A DNA stretch of 64,000 nucleotides, taken from positions 3,043,914 through 3,107,913 of the forward strand of contig NW_009799102.1 of the NCBI RefSeq assembly GCF_000213175.1. The letters are read 5' to 3'. This document shows, one piece after another, positions 24,837-38,899 of this stretch. How positions within the stretch are numbered: the first letter of the stretch is position 1; the number at the start of each line of letters is the position of its first letter. The position numbers and the translations under genes were made by a program. This stretch comes from Neurospora tetrasperma FGSC 2508 (Eukaryota; Ascomycota; Sordariomycetes; Sordariales; Sordariaceae). The notes under the pieces were generated by a model. That model did not search any database, was not told the DNA's origin, and was given only the letters and a program-made list of their open reading frames with translations.

Positions 24837-25699
24837 TTTAGTAGCTATAATTAAAAGATCTAATTGATTAAATCATCCTCAATTAATCGATCCCTTCATT
24901 AGGAAGTCGCTTAATTAACCTATTTAAGCGATTAAGATTAGTCCGCTAACCTTGCGCTTCCCGATCATTAGACCCTATATTTCTCTTTAGCGAGTATCGA
25001 CCCTACAATTAACCCTCCTTTACCGGCTATCGCCGCTTCGGTTACTTTAGTTGCTTATTTTTTTTTCTATTATACTTTTATTCGATTGTACTTCGGCCCC
25101 TCAGTAAAATCCTTATATATTCTTCATACCGCTATTATTACCGGTTAGTATTGGGATAAATAATTATACTACCCTAATTTAAGCTATTACGTATACGGAC
25201 TTTGGTACGCGCTGTAGGATCCTTTAATATAATAAGTTTCTCTCGCTCTAGCGATTTTATTCCGGCGATTTCGAATTAGCAATTTTCTCCCCTATTTTAT
25301 ATTTATACGGTTCTATAATTGTGGCGTTAATACTATACTATAACCCTATAATTATAGTAAACCTTATATCCGGCTCTTTTAATAATAAGGATCCGCCCGG
25401 TAAACCGGCGCTACTTTCTTCTAATTTCTTTAAATTAATACTAATTTATCACAAAATATTCAAAAACCCTATTAGACGAATTAACCTTCAATTTAACTGC
25501 AACTCTCGTACAATAAACGCTAGATCAAATAATAGTACCGCTAGCCCGGCCTTACTACCTTTAGTAAATAGCCCCGATAAAGTCGATCCTTTCATTATAT
25601 TTCTCCTTATTATACTTCCTTTAATACTATTAATTAATAGAGCCCCTCCTGGCCCCCGGAAGCTATTTAACCCTATACTAATATTATTATCCTAATTAA

Positions 25700-28400
25700 A
25701 CGCTACTTTATCCGCTTTACCCAAGCTCCGCGCTTCAATAGCCGATACCTCAATACTTATTCGAAAGGTATTACATCGTATTAGAGGCAATATTCCCTCC
25801 GGCTACGACTACCTACGTATAAATATACCCTCCAATTTACTACCTAGTAAGAATATTAACTAATTTATACTTACCCGGATAAAATACTATAATTAAAATA
25901 CTAATTGTAAATTCGATAATATTTATAACGAATTTAATACTAACGCGGCCAAAATTAACCTCGTTGATATTCGTATCGATAATTTTAAAGTTAAAGTGGA
26001 TAAAAATGTCTCTCGTTTTGATAAAGATATTGATAATGCTATTTCCGTTATTAGGAATAATTTGAAATATTTTAAAGGTATTTTTAATATAATTAAGGAT
26101 ATAGGTAGTGGTTTGGATAATACTAGTAAGAAAGCTAATTTACTTAATATTGATATTAATTAATTGGATATAATTTTCTGTAGAGAGTAGGTGGAAATTG
26201 ATCAACGCTTTGAGGGCGTAGTTAAATCCTTAGATATTAGTAAAGTATAGGTTGAAAAAATATTTAATATAATTAAGGCTATTGAATAATAGCTCCTCTC
26301 TATTGCTAACCTACACAAAACCGGCATTTATTCCCTTGTTATTCAATAAATTTTTAATAATACTAAAGCGGTAATTATTAATAAATTAGTAGAGATAATA
26401 ATCTGTATAAGCCTTAAGATTCCTACTATTGAATTTTACTCTACCGAAAAATCCGCGTTCAATTATAGTTACTTTAGTATTAAGTTTAGTATTGAATTTA
26501 ATAAGTATTACGCTACGGTAGTTAATGATGCCGGTAGCCCTAACCCCGCCCGCTTTTATTACGCTAAATTAATTAGCTTTTCTTTAAGTGTCGATAAGGT
26601 AGAGGTAGCCTACTAATTATATACCCTACCCGACTATAATCACTCTAGTTTATCCCCTAATCATAATACCGATTAAGTACTTAATCCTAATTTACGCCTA
26701 TCCCTTAAATGTAATAACTGTATATTAGACCGTCGTTTAGCTGAATTCTAAGGACGTTTCGAAGTAATTACTCAATTCCAAAAATAATTAGCGGCCGAAA
26801 TCCGTATAATTGCTGATAAGGTAGGAGTAAGTGGTAAACCCCCTACTAAATTAAAATATAGTAATAACCCGTTGTTAAATAATTTAAATTTTAATAAATC
26901 GAATTCTACTAATTTTAAGTATGAGCGCTATTATAGAAAATACTATAAGGTTAGAAAGGTTCGCTGCAAGAAATATTATAAATTTAATTATTATAATCGT
27001 AGTAATTCTAACCCCGATAATTCCGACTCCGAGGATAGAGACGCTCCCTCTCCGCAGCCCTCTCCTAGCTTTAATCCCCCTAATAGTAGTAGTAGTAGTA
27101 GTAGGCCCCCTAGTAAAGGAGATTTGCCTAGTGATAAACTTAGTAATTACTGTTATTGGGCCGGTACTATCGATACTGGTTATTCTTTTTACTTATAGAA
27201 ATCTAATTTTAAATTTAAATGCGAAGATATTAGATAGTTCGTTCCTTTCTATACTAATCCCAATAATATCGGTATTATTACTAATAGTAAAACCCCAATT
27301 TATACGGACGCTTTTTTCCTCTATAAACGCTTACTATTATTCTTTAAAAATAAGGATATTACTACCGATGCTAAGAAATAAATTATATAGTATTCTTCTA
27401 CCCTACTCGGTGGTATAATTATACTTTAGTAGAGTAATGAAATCAATCTATTAAAGCGCCGCTCTTTTCGCTGGAATAGGTTCGAATTAATACTTAAGGT
27501 ATTAGTTGACTATTTCCTACCTAATTTAGCTACTACAATTAGAAAATTCACTAAAGACCGCTTCGAATTTAAGGATATCCCCTGCAACGAGAATACTCTA
27601 TTTTAATTTATTTAGTATAAATTCCGCTATGTGTACGCAATAGGTATTTTCCATTGTATTAATAAAAACTAGTATAGTATAATAGTTTAGATTTAGATTA
27701 ATATAAATTTTAAGATTAAATAAAATTTAAACCCGCCTAATAAAAAAAATACCCTTTCTAAGTACTTCGCCGAGACTGAAGGTACTAAAGTAGTACTATT
27801 AATAACTATTCGCAAATGCTATTTATATATCTATTAGAAGGTTACTAGCGCCGTAGTAAAGGTTGAAGCCGTTATCCCTACTAATTAATATAATAGGACC
27901 TACGACTATTACAATTGTAATAATTAGTATAACGACTGCAACCGTAGTAACCGTCGTAACGACCGCCGCGATAATTGTAATAACTACCGCGATAATTGTA
28001 ATAACTACCGCGATAATCGTAACGACAACCGTAATAATTATTAGGATAACCGCCGTAATAACCGCTGTAATAATCGCTATAACGATTATAAGGATATATA
28101 TTATAACGACCGAACTAACTATATTGATTCGGGAAGCGACGGAGCCGCCGATACTAATTCGGACAATTAGGCCGCCTATATTAGTAATATATCGGTAGCT
28201 TCTAGAGGTTTGGATTCAAATAATAGTAGAAGTATTTTTTATACTATAGAGGCGTTTAAATTTATATTTAATTCCTATAGTAAATTAAAGTATATTAATT
28301 ACTATAAGGTTTTCTTATTTATAAAGTTAAAAAGATAATACGTAATGAAATACCCGGCGTATTATTAATTAAAATCGCTATCCTTATTCGCGCCCTTATA
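25700..28400 (+). pseudogene. gag region of chromovirus A
   Basis: Plus-strand frame fragments between the LTR and the protease show a charged, coiled-coil-like stretch (about 25930-26300) and a C-terminal part rich in Asn, Arg, Asp and Tyr. The latter contains three 21-bp tandem units (27968-28030). It sits where gag belongs. I could not find a clean zinc knuckle. Confidence 0.55.
27968..28030 (+). repeat. 21-bp tandem repeat inside gag of chromovirus A
   Basis: Three adjacent 21-bp units starting GCGATAATTGTAATAACTAC at 27968, 27989 and 28010, the last with substitutions. They sit inside a longer Asn/Arg-coding stretch (27890-28110) made of similar short triplets, probably by slippage. Confidence 0.8.
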
Positions 28401-28599
28401 CTGAATATACGTCTATTACCTTTAAATATTCCTGTCTCAAAATACGCTCTTTTACTATGTAGATTTCTACGAAAATATAAAATAGGGTTGAAAGAAGGCG
28501 ATACTATTTAGACTCCCCTTATTTAATGAATTACTAATATTTAAAATACCAATCCACGAGGATAAGGAAATTTTAAAGGGGCTACTATTAAACTATACG

Positions 28600-31500
28600 T
28601 ACTTCGATATTATAGCCTAATTATCGCCGATAGCTACGGAGGTAGAAATTTATGTAAATCCCGGCGCTGCAAAGATAATTATAGGCCGAAAGTTCCTCTC
28701 TACCCTCGATTATACTATTTTGATTAAGTATACTACTAAAATTCGAGGAATCTGCGGTAAATTTATTAAATTAATAAAATAAATTACTTTTATATTCTTT
28801 ATTAAGGGTACTATTAAAGGAAAACTAAGCCTAATTAAAATTAAGACCGCCGGCTAGGTAATAGACAAATTCCAACCCACTTTATTATTAACCAACTCTT
28901 TCCTCTACCCCCAATAAGCCGATATTAATTATAATACCGAATTAATTACCTTCCCTAATATAGGCCCCTTGGTTGTTCCCTTTAAGGTACAATAATATAC
29001 GGTTAAATATATAAGAAAAGTTACAATATTAAACAAAATTATTTTGCAACCTAGGGAAGAGGTAATAGTACTAGTCTACTATAAGCCCCTATCTAAAGGC
29101 CGTAGTTTTATATTCAACTCTAAAAACGGGGGCGCTATAAACGTAATAGTTGATTATAGATTACCTAAGTTAATTCTCTTCAAGAATTCAACCCGTAGAG
29201 TAAGGGTGTTCCCCAAAAAAATAGTATATCGGCTATATTAAAGAGTATAAAGATAATAGATATTTTATTAATAATTAGAACGAAATTGAATTAGCAGCCT
29301 TTTTTATTTAAGTATTTAATGTATTCGATGATAACCCTACAATTATTATAGACGAGGTAATCGAATATATTATAGCCAATTATATTCCCTTAATTAACTT
29401 TAAAATAAACCTTACTCCTACTATTAAAATAACCGCCCTTAAGTAGCGACCTAACCCCGAACTAGCTACCATCGACCCCGAGGCCCCGAAGTTTCCCCCC
29501 GTCCCTGAAAAAATTTCGACCCTAGGTATTTGTATAGATAGACTAGAAATAGTAATAAAAGAAAGGGTATATATTTATGTAGCCGATAAGAAATATATTT
29601 AAATTTTAGAGAAATTCGTATAATTCTATCTATTACTTTAGGTTGAAGGGGGATTAGTAAATATACCGGAAGATAAATATATGCGCGTAACTTTGGTAGA
29701 AGGTTAGTAAAACTAGAAGGTAGCTATAAAAAATTATTTACAAAATAAGAAGGAATAAACTATTATTAATAAAATCTTCAATATACTATATAAGTAGAGT
29801 AAAATATAATAAATTATTCGTATAATCCTATTCGTACACCTGATATTTATTATATAGAAGGAAATAAGAGATAGGAAATAAAAAGGACGCCCTATTATTA
29901 ATGTAAAAGTAATCAATAGTCTTACTATACCCGATAATTACCCTCTCCCTTTCTAAAACGAAGTAATCGCCCTTATATAGGGTAGAAGGTTTATTACGGT
30001 TATAAATATAGTAGCCTTCTTTTATTAATTCGGTATCTAACTAGATTATTAAAATTACTTAACCTTTATTACCTATAGAGGGCTCGAGGCCTTAACGGTT
30101 ACCTAAATAGGATTTTACAATACCCCCGCCTATATATAGAGGTTTATAGACCGCCTCCTCAACAATTATAAAGACTATTATTACGTATATATTAATAATC
30201 TTATTATAGTATCCGACTCGTAGGAGGAGTATATAGCGTACTTAATAGCTATATTTAGGCTCTTCACTTCCAAAAATATTTTCTTATTACTTAAGAAATT
30301 ATTCCTAGACTACCCCAACGTCGAACTCCTATATTTCCGTATCGATAGCCTTAATTTATAGAATATTAAATAATATATTAAAACGTTAATGAGATTTACT
30401 TTCTCCAATTAATTAAAGGCTCTTAAATAATACCTAGGGGCATCCAATTTCCTTCGGCACTTAATACCTTACTATTCCTAATTCTTTAAACCTTTCCAAC
30501 GGAGGAAGGTCCAACTTCTAATTATAGGGCGTATAGAAGGGGCAATTATTAATAGTAAGCCGGCAAAGAGGGCTGCCTATTATATACGTACTAGATTTAC
30601 CCCTATACCTAATAAAAAAAGTACCTTTAAAACAATCTAAGCGGAAATTTATAGTAACGCTATACTTTATTATTTCAACCTAAATAAATAAACCTTCATA
30701 CAAATCGATAGTTCTATCGAAAGCGGGTTCGGTATAATACTATTCTATTTAAAAGAGGGCTACTAATAGGAACCCGGCTCGTATATCCCTACGAACTAAA
30801 TATTCCCTATTCTCTTTTTTAATAAATATTTTACTAATACTAAAATTAAATATAATCCATTAGAATTAGAAATCGCCTACTTAATCTAAGTAGTAAAGAG
30901 ATTGCGGATACGAATCTACTTATACAATATAATTATTATTATCCTTACTAACTATTCCACAACGAAGGGAATCGTCGAATAAAGGTCGCTATATACTATA
31001 TTAACGGATAGAAATAATAAACAGCTAATTAACGCTTCTGTTTACTTCTCTTAATACAATATTAAAATTCATTATTTACTAGGGAAATTTAATTTCGTCC
31101 CGGATATTCTAAACTAATTTAAAATTATTAATAATATCTAATTAAAACTTAACGGCATACTAATCCTTAATAACATTTAATTAGTAATTAATTAAATATC
31201 CCTAGTAATAGTGGAAGTAATCCTCGACAATAAATTAAAGAACCAATTTATAGTTTTATACTGAAAGGATAAAAAGTACGCCGCAATAATCGCCGATCTA
31301 AAGAACTTCTACTTAGACAATGAAGATGTTATATCTATTTAATACCCGGGCTACCTATTTTTCATAATTAATAACCTAATTTATATTACTTAGTTAAACG
31401 ATATAAGGACCCTATACGTCCTATATAATTATATTTAAAAGGTTTTACAATTAGCGTACGACGAGAAATACTACTTTAATTAAAATGGGATACTATATAA

Positions 31501-32780
31501 TCTAAAAAGATTCTCTATTATTAATAAAATATATTTAACTAAAAAATACATACCAAACTATTCATCCTACAACCTTAATTAAACCGACCACTCTTTGCCT
31601 ATAGGAAAATTATAGCCTATTTATCTCAAGCTTCATAGTGCTTTACTAATACGTATAGTAATTATTAACTTTATTATCGGTTTATTAGAGGTACTTACTA
31701 AGGATTCCCTATAGAAGTTCCTTAACTATAATACCTTCGATTCCTTAATACCTACTACTAATATTATTTCTAAATAATCATTCCTCATCCTTAACTACTC
31801 TATTTATATTATAGAGGAATAGGGCACTATATTTGTACGCCTATTAATTCTATTAAATTAGGGTTTACTATTAAGGATTATCTCCGACTGCGATAGGAAA
31901 TTTATATTTAATTTCTAATAAAGAATATAGAAAGCTCTAGGAATTAAACTCCTTATAATAATTGTATATTACCTATAAGGAAATAATATATTTAAATATA
32001 AGAATTAAAATATCAAAATTACTATCCGCTTTTATATTTTCGAGTACCCCGATAATACTTAGCTATTTCTATTACTAACCTTCTAATAGAACTTTAATAG
32101 TACTTACGTAGAGGCTATTAAAGTGTTGCCCTACGAATATTTATTCGGCTATCGATTATAAGGACCCTTAGAATTACTATATAATTTATCCTAAAAATAC
32201 AATTTAGTATTATATAACTATATTTAAAAAGAAGCCCGGCTTACTATAGATTTTATAACGGCCAAAGTTAAACGCTTCTATAATCCTAACTGTAAATTAA
32301 TAAATATCGAAGTCGGTAATAAAGTCTTCCTAAAGTTATATTATAAGTATTACCTACGAAATCGTCCATTCTAGAAATTCTTTTAATAATATATCGGCCC
32401 CTTTAAGGTTATTATAAAGGTCGGATAATTAATTTTTAAACTAGACCTTCCTTATATTATAAAGGGGATCTATCTAATTATTTCAATTACTTACCTTAAG
32501 TATATATCCTATAAAGAAGATCCCTTCCGATATATTCCCCTACCTCCAGGACCTATAGAGGATTCCTAAGAAGATTTAGAACCGGAGTTGGGCCCTAGGT
32601 ACGAAGTAGAACGGGTAATTAACTATAAAGAATTGAAAGGAGGAAAATTAAAGTATTAGATTAAGTAGAAGGGATATAGTAATAAAGATAACGAGTAATA
32701 GACGGAGAAATAGTTTAAGAACGCTCCGCATTTTATTGTAGAATATTGGGAGAGGTATAGCGGCTACCCTATAAAAGGAA
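28600..32780 (+). pseudogene. pol region of chromovirus A
   Basis: Domains in order: likely protease (about 28640-28760), reverse transcriptase (about 29900-30420, with an 'NYPLPF' start and a 'YYYVYI' stretch leading into the active site), RNase H (about 30690-30960, 'KYNPLELEIAYLI'), integrase (about 31550-32230, 'LLRIISDCDRKFIF') and chromodomain (about 32600-32770, 'YEVERVINYKELKGGKLKYQ' followed by 'KGYSNKDNE'). A chromodomain at the end places it among chromoviruses. Dozens of breaks; not functional. Confidence 0.8.
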
Positions 32781-32895
32781 GGAAAGTCGCTAATAGTAAA
32801 GTTTTTGGTAAGAAGGCTACGAAGTGGACTATTAGAAGAAGGAAGGATTGAAGTACTACTGAGGATAGTAGATTTTTTATATGTGAGCCGGGACT

Positions 32896-33210
32896 TGTTA
32901 CCGGATATATACGATTAGTTATAGAGTAGGGTATAGGGCTAGTACGGCTCAATTGAACCATGCCCAGTCCAGTACTATGGTTGAGCGTAGGGTATTCGCC
33001 TGCTATTGGTAGGCGGCTGCCGGGAAGTGGGGCGCCCGCCCTGCAATCTAGGGTGGACCCTGCTCGGACTAGGGACTTTGTATAAAAGGACCCTTATCTG
33101 GGCCGGCCAACGGCCGTCCACTTTCCTTCTACATCTCGCTATTTACTTTAATATTATTAATTACATCAATGGATATTTGGAGTTTCTGAGCATCCCAGCG
33201 AACCGTAACA
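32896..33210 (+). repeat. 3' LTR of chromovirus A
   Basis: Starts TGTTACCGG, ends CCGTAACA; TATAAAAG at 33081-33088. Relative to the 5' LTR it keeps the intact TG and CA termini. The stem at 32998-33016 is still paired although both arms differ from the 5' LTR, each arm by a C-to-T change next to A or G. Confidence 0.9.
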
Positions 33211-33215
33211 GCTTA

Positions 33216-33968
33216 ATTCCTTCATTTTTTTGAAAGTAGGGCTTAATATTTAGGAGTAAATAGCTTTAAAATTTTTATATTGAACCGAGTATTTCGGGGT
33301 ATAAACTTCTTCTCCTTCGGCTTCCATTTTTTTCGTCAGATATTGGAATTTAGGGATTAGAGGAGTTGTACATAAAATTCGAAGTTTTTATTAGGGTTGA
33401 GGTAAATATTTTCAGTTAGTACTCTTAATTTTTAGATCACCTTTTAATATAAGTTTTCTTTTTATATTTCTTTGGGGATACAATATCAATTAATTAGTCG
33501 GACGAAGAAGGTTTTAAAGTTTTAGAATTTATTGGATAGCTTCATCCAGAATTTCCTATAATTGAGGGTAGCCTTCTTATTTATTCTGTAGTTGTAATAA
33601 TTATTCTATAATTATTTTAGAAATTCGTCGACCGTTTCGATGTATTCGGAATAGCCGGGATTAAAATAAGGAAATATACTCTTTATAATTAAACTTCCAA
33701 AATAGAATATTACTTTCTTAATTTAAGCTACTTCGTTTACAAAGTAATTCGCGTTTTATTATAATTTATTCTTTATTTAGAAAGTTTAAATATTAAAGAA
33801 CATTTTATTATTATCATTATTATTAAATATTAGAGCGTCTAATACTTTATGAGAATATTTCTAATTATATTAGTAGGGTATGAGGAGTTTTACCGGGGTA
33901 TATCTATAATTTTCCCGAATAATTAGCGTAGTTAGATAGTAAAAAGGTAACTGCGCCCCTCTACTATA
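33216..33968 (-). pseudogene. gag region of fossil B, N-terminal part
   Basis: Minus-strand sequence continuing fossil B beyond the insertion of chromovirus A. It is AT-rich, frame-broken and without a recognisable motif; its place before the zinc knuckle makes it gag. It runs into the gap at 33969, which probably hides the 5' LTR. Confidence 0.5.
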
Positions 33969-34740
33969 NNNNNNNNNNNNNNNNNNNNNNNNNNNNNNNN
34001 NNNNNNNNNNNNNNNNNNNNNNNNNNNNNNNNNNNNNNNNNNNNNNNNNNNNNNNNNNNNNNNNNNNNNNNNNNNNNNNNNNNNNNNNNNNNNNNNNNNN
34101 NNNNNNNNNNNNNNNNNNNNNNNNNNNNNNNNNNNNNNNNNNNNNNNNNNNNNNNNNNNNNNNNNNNNNNNNNNNNNNNNNNNNNNNNNNNNNNNNNNNN
34201 NNNNNNNNNNNNNNNNNNNNNNNNNNNNNNNNNNNNNNNNNNNNNNNNNNNNNNNNNNNNNNNNNNNNNNNNNNNNNNNNNNNNNNNNNNNNNNNNNNNN
34301 NNNNNNNNNNNNNNNNNNNNNNNNNNNNNNNNNNNNNNNNNNNNNNNNNNNNNNNNNNNNNNNNNNNNNNNNNNNNNNNNNNNNNNNNNNNNNNNNNNNN
34401 NNNNNNNNNNNNNNNNNNNNNNNNNNNNNNNNNNNNNNNNNNNNNNNNNNNNNNNNNNNNNNNNNNNNNNNNNNNNNNNNNNNNNNNNNNNNNNNNNNNN
34501 NNNNNNNNNNNNNNNNNNNNNNNNNNNNNNNNNNNNNNNNNNNNNNNNNNNNNNNNNNNNNNNNNNNNNNNNNNNNNNNNNNNNNNNNNNNNNNNNNNNN
34601 NNNNNNNNNNNNNNNNNNNNNNNNNNNNNNNNNNNNNNNNNNNNNNNNNNNNNNNNNNNNNNNNNNNNNNNNNNNNNNNNNNNNNNNNNNNNNNNNNNNN
34701 NNNNNNNNNNNNNNNNNNNNNNNNNNNNNNNNNNNNNNNN
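33969..34740. other. assembly gap (772 N)
   Basis: A run of N bases between the gag of fossil B and the ATT microsatellite. The expected 5' LTR of fossil B (about 620 bp by its 3' partner) would roughly fill it. Confidence 0.95.
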
Positions 34741-34758
34741 GTTACTGTTAGTTAGTTA

Positions 34759-37400
<2,642 letters not shown>

Positions 37401-38899
37401 TTGAAATATTCGACTAGTATATGCGTGTAAGCTAAGTGCTAGTTGAAAAATAGAAAGTTCTGCGTACTAATCGCAATAGTAGTAGATTCAAGTAAAGATA
37501 TCTATAATACGGCCTTCGGCGGGCTTAGGAATTTCGGTAATAGCCGGTTACTATTTATCTACCTATATATTAATAAGATTTTTATCGATAAAATCTTCGT
37601 CGAAAGGGATGGTGTTAGGTCTTTAATCGTTAAAGTCTCGCTTAGTATATTCTAGATTAAAGCGTAATTAATCTTCGTCAAATCTAGCGGATAAAGTATC
37701 GTAGTCTCTACTATCAATTATTAAGTCCGTAAACCTAGTACGGGGTATAACGTTTTAATTAATAGCGCCTATTTAATATTAATATTAAAAGTTAAATAAA
37801 GTAAATCGTTTCTAAATATTACTTCCATTATTATTATTATCGTCCTCTTAATTTTCCCCCACATTATTATTAACACTAAACATAATTATATCCTTATCAA
37901 ATAGAGGGGTATAAGAATTTATATAGTTTAGCGATCTATAATTTTATTCGTATTGTTCGTCTAACAAATTATATATATTACGAGGTATAATTACTATACC
38001 CGACTCTAAATAATTTTTTATTAAAATCGAATTTAATGGGGCCTATACGAGCGAAGTGCTTCCGTACCTATGGACCGGGTATTTCAATACGACGAATTTA
38101 ATCAAAGGTAATAAAAAATTCGGTTAATTATACAAAGAAGAGTTGGAAAGAAGAGTATTCTAAATAGGAGAGTTTAATAGACGGGAGGTAGATTAATAGT
38201 ATAATTGATACTTCTATTTTACAAAAGTAGAGGGAGTATAATTAAATCGTTTACATATATCTTATTTTATATTAATAGTAAATACAACCCGAGAGTGTTA
38301 TATTATCTTATTATATTACTAATGTAACGGTCTTATATCTTCTATTTTTTTATTTATCATTCAATAAAGTATTATAGTATTGATATAGTATAGAGTAGAT
38401 CTACTAATATATAAATCCCTAAGTACCGTAAATGCGGAAGTATAGGGGTTAATTGGGGGGTATACTAATAATTATATTCTATTAGCCGCCCTATGTTTAT
38501 TTTTACTAAGATTATATTTATTGTAACTTAGACCCGCCTAGGTAGCTTTAAGGACCTACCTGATACTTTTGATAGAGTAGGGTAAGTAAACTAAATACTA
38601 TTAATCCTATTAATACTATTACTATTTACCGGTATTAATACCTATTATTAATATTATTCCGTTGTTTCATTTAGTCTTTTTAATATAAATATAAAGATTC
38701 TATAAGGCACCCGTGCTGATATAGCAGTTTGGAATCTAGTAGAATCTTCTGTCCTACGTTAGTACTATTTATTACCTTTTTTGCCAATTGTCTTCGAGAT
38801 CTATTATATTAAAATTCTTCTATTTTATTACCTCTTCCTCCTCCTCTCTCTTTTATTCGTCGTAATACAAATTTTATTAAATTATTACGCTCGACGATA
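37401..38899. other. unassigned RIP-degraded stretch
   Basis: AT-rich, no terminal repeats, no recognised motif. The open frame at 37443-37655 (70 codons) has no recognisable feature. The block at 38690-38760 keeps more TG and CA and has a short inverted repeat (AGATTCTA / TAGAATCT). It may be the remainder of the Tnp2-like element or an unrelated repeat. Confidence 0.4.

Larger units (their letters stand above)
24521..33210 (+). mobile_element. chromovirus A (Ty3/gypsy), both LTRs present, 8690 bp
   Basis: Direct terminal repeats 24521-24836 and 32896-33210 (316 and 315 bp) of the TG...CA type are flanked by the 5-bp duplication GCTTA (24516-24520 and 33211-33215). Order between them: gag, protease, reverse transcriptase, RNase H, integrase, chromodomain, all on the plus strand. 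The LTRs differ at roughly 14% of positions by my count, nearly all transitions, so RIP inflates any age estimate; the few transversions suggest a fairly young insertion. Coding parts carry dozens of breaks; it is a fossil. Inserted in the gag zinc knuckle of fossil B. Confidence 0.92.
8619..33968 (-). mobile_element. Ty3/gypsy fossil B (chromovirus), composite host of three insertions
   Basis: Minus-strand element in five visible pieces: 3' LTR (8619-8963 and about 16374-16652), 3' end with half of the chromodomain (16653-16912), pol and gag end (20185-24520), and gag (33216-33968). Gag lies at high coordinates and the 3' LTR at low ones. A polypurine tract AAGGGGAGGC (minus strand, next to 16652) abuts the LTR start TGTATAAC. 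The LTR ends are inverted matches (TGTATA... at 8619 and ...TATACA at 16652). The 5' LTR is presumably in the gap at 33969. Visible parts sum to roughly 6 kb. The coding parts carry many breaks; the element predates A, T1, M2 and LINE2, which all sit inside it. Confidence 0.75.

Noticed and set aside
25321-25695. 124-codon open frame in chromovirus A, hydrophobic
   Set aside because: It is an off-frame reading of the region between LTR and gag, with composition driven by AT-rich codons (Leu, Ile, Asn); no independent support.
26921-27418. 165-codon open frame, longest in the window, apparently a membrane protein
   Set aside because: It overlaps the gag frame of chromovirus A in another phase; the Ile/Val/Leu richness arises from ATA/GTA/CTA triplets made common by RIP.
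27968-28030. Possible CRISPR-like array (regular 21-bp repeats)
   Set aside because: The units are contiguous without spacers and lie in a coding repeat; this is a fungal retroelement.
27863-28198. 111-codon Ile/Thr-rich frame
   Set aside because: A shadow of the Asn/Arg-coding tandem repeat of gag read one base off.
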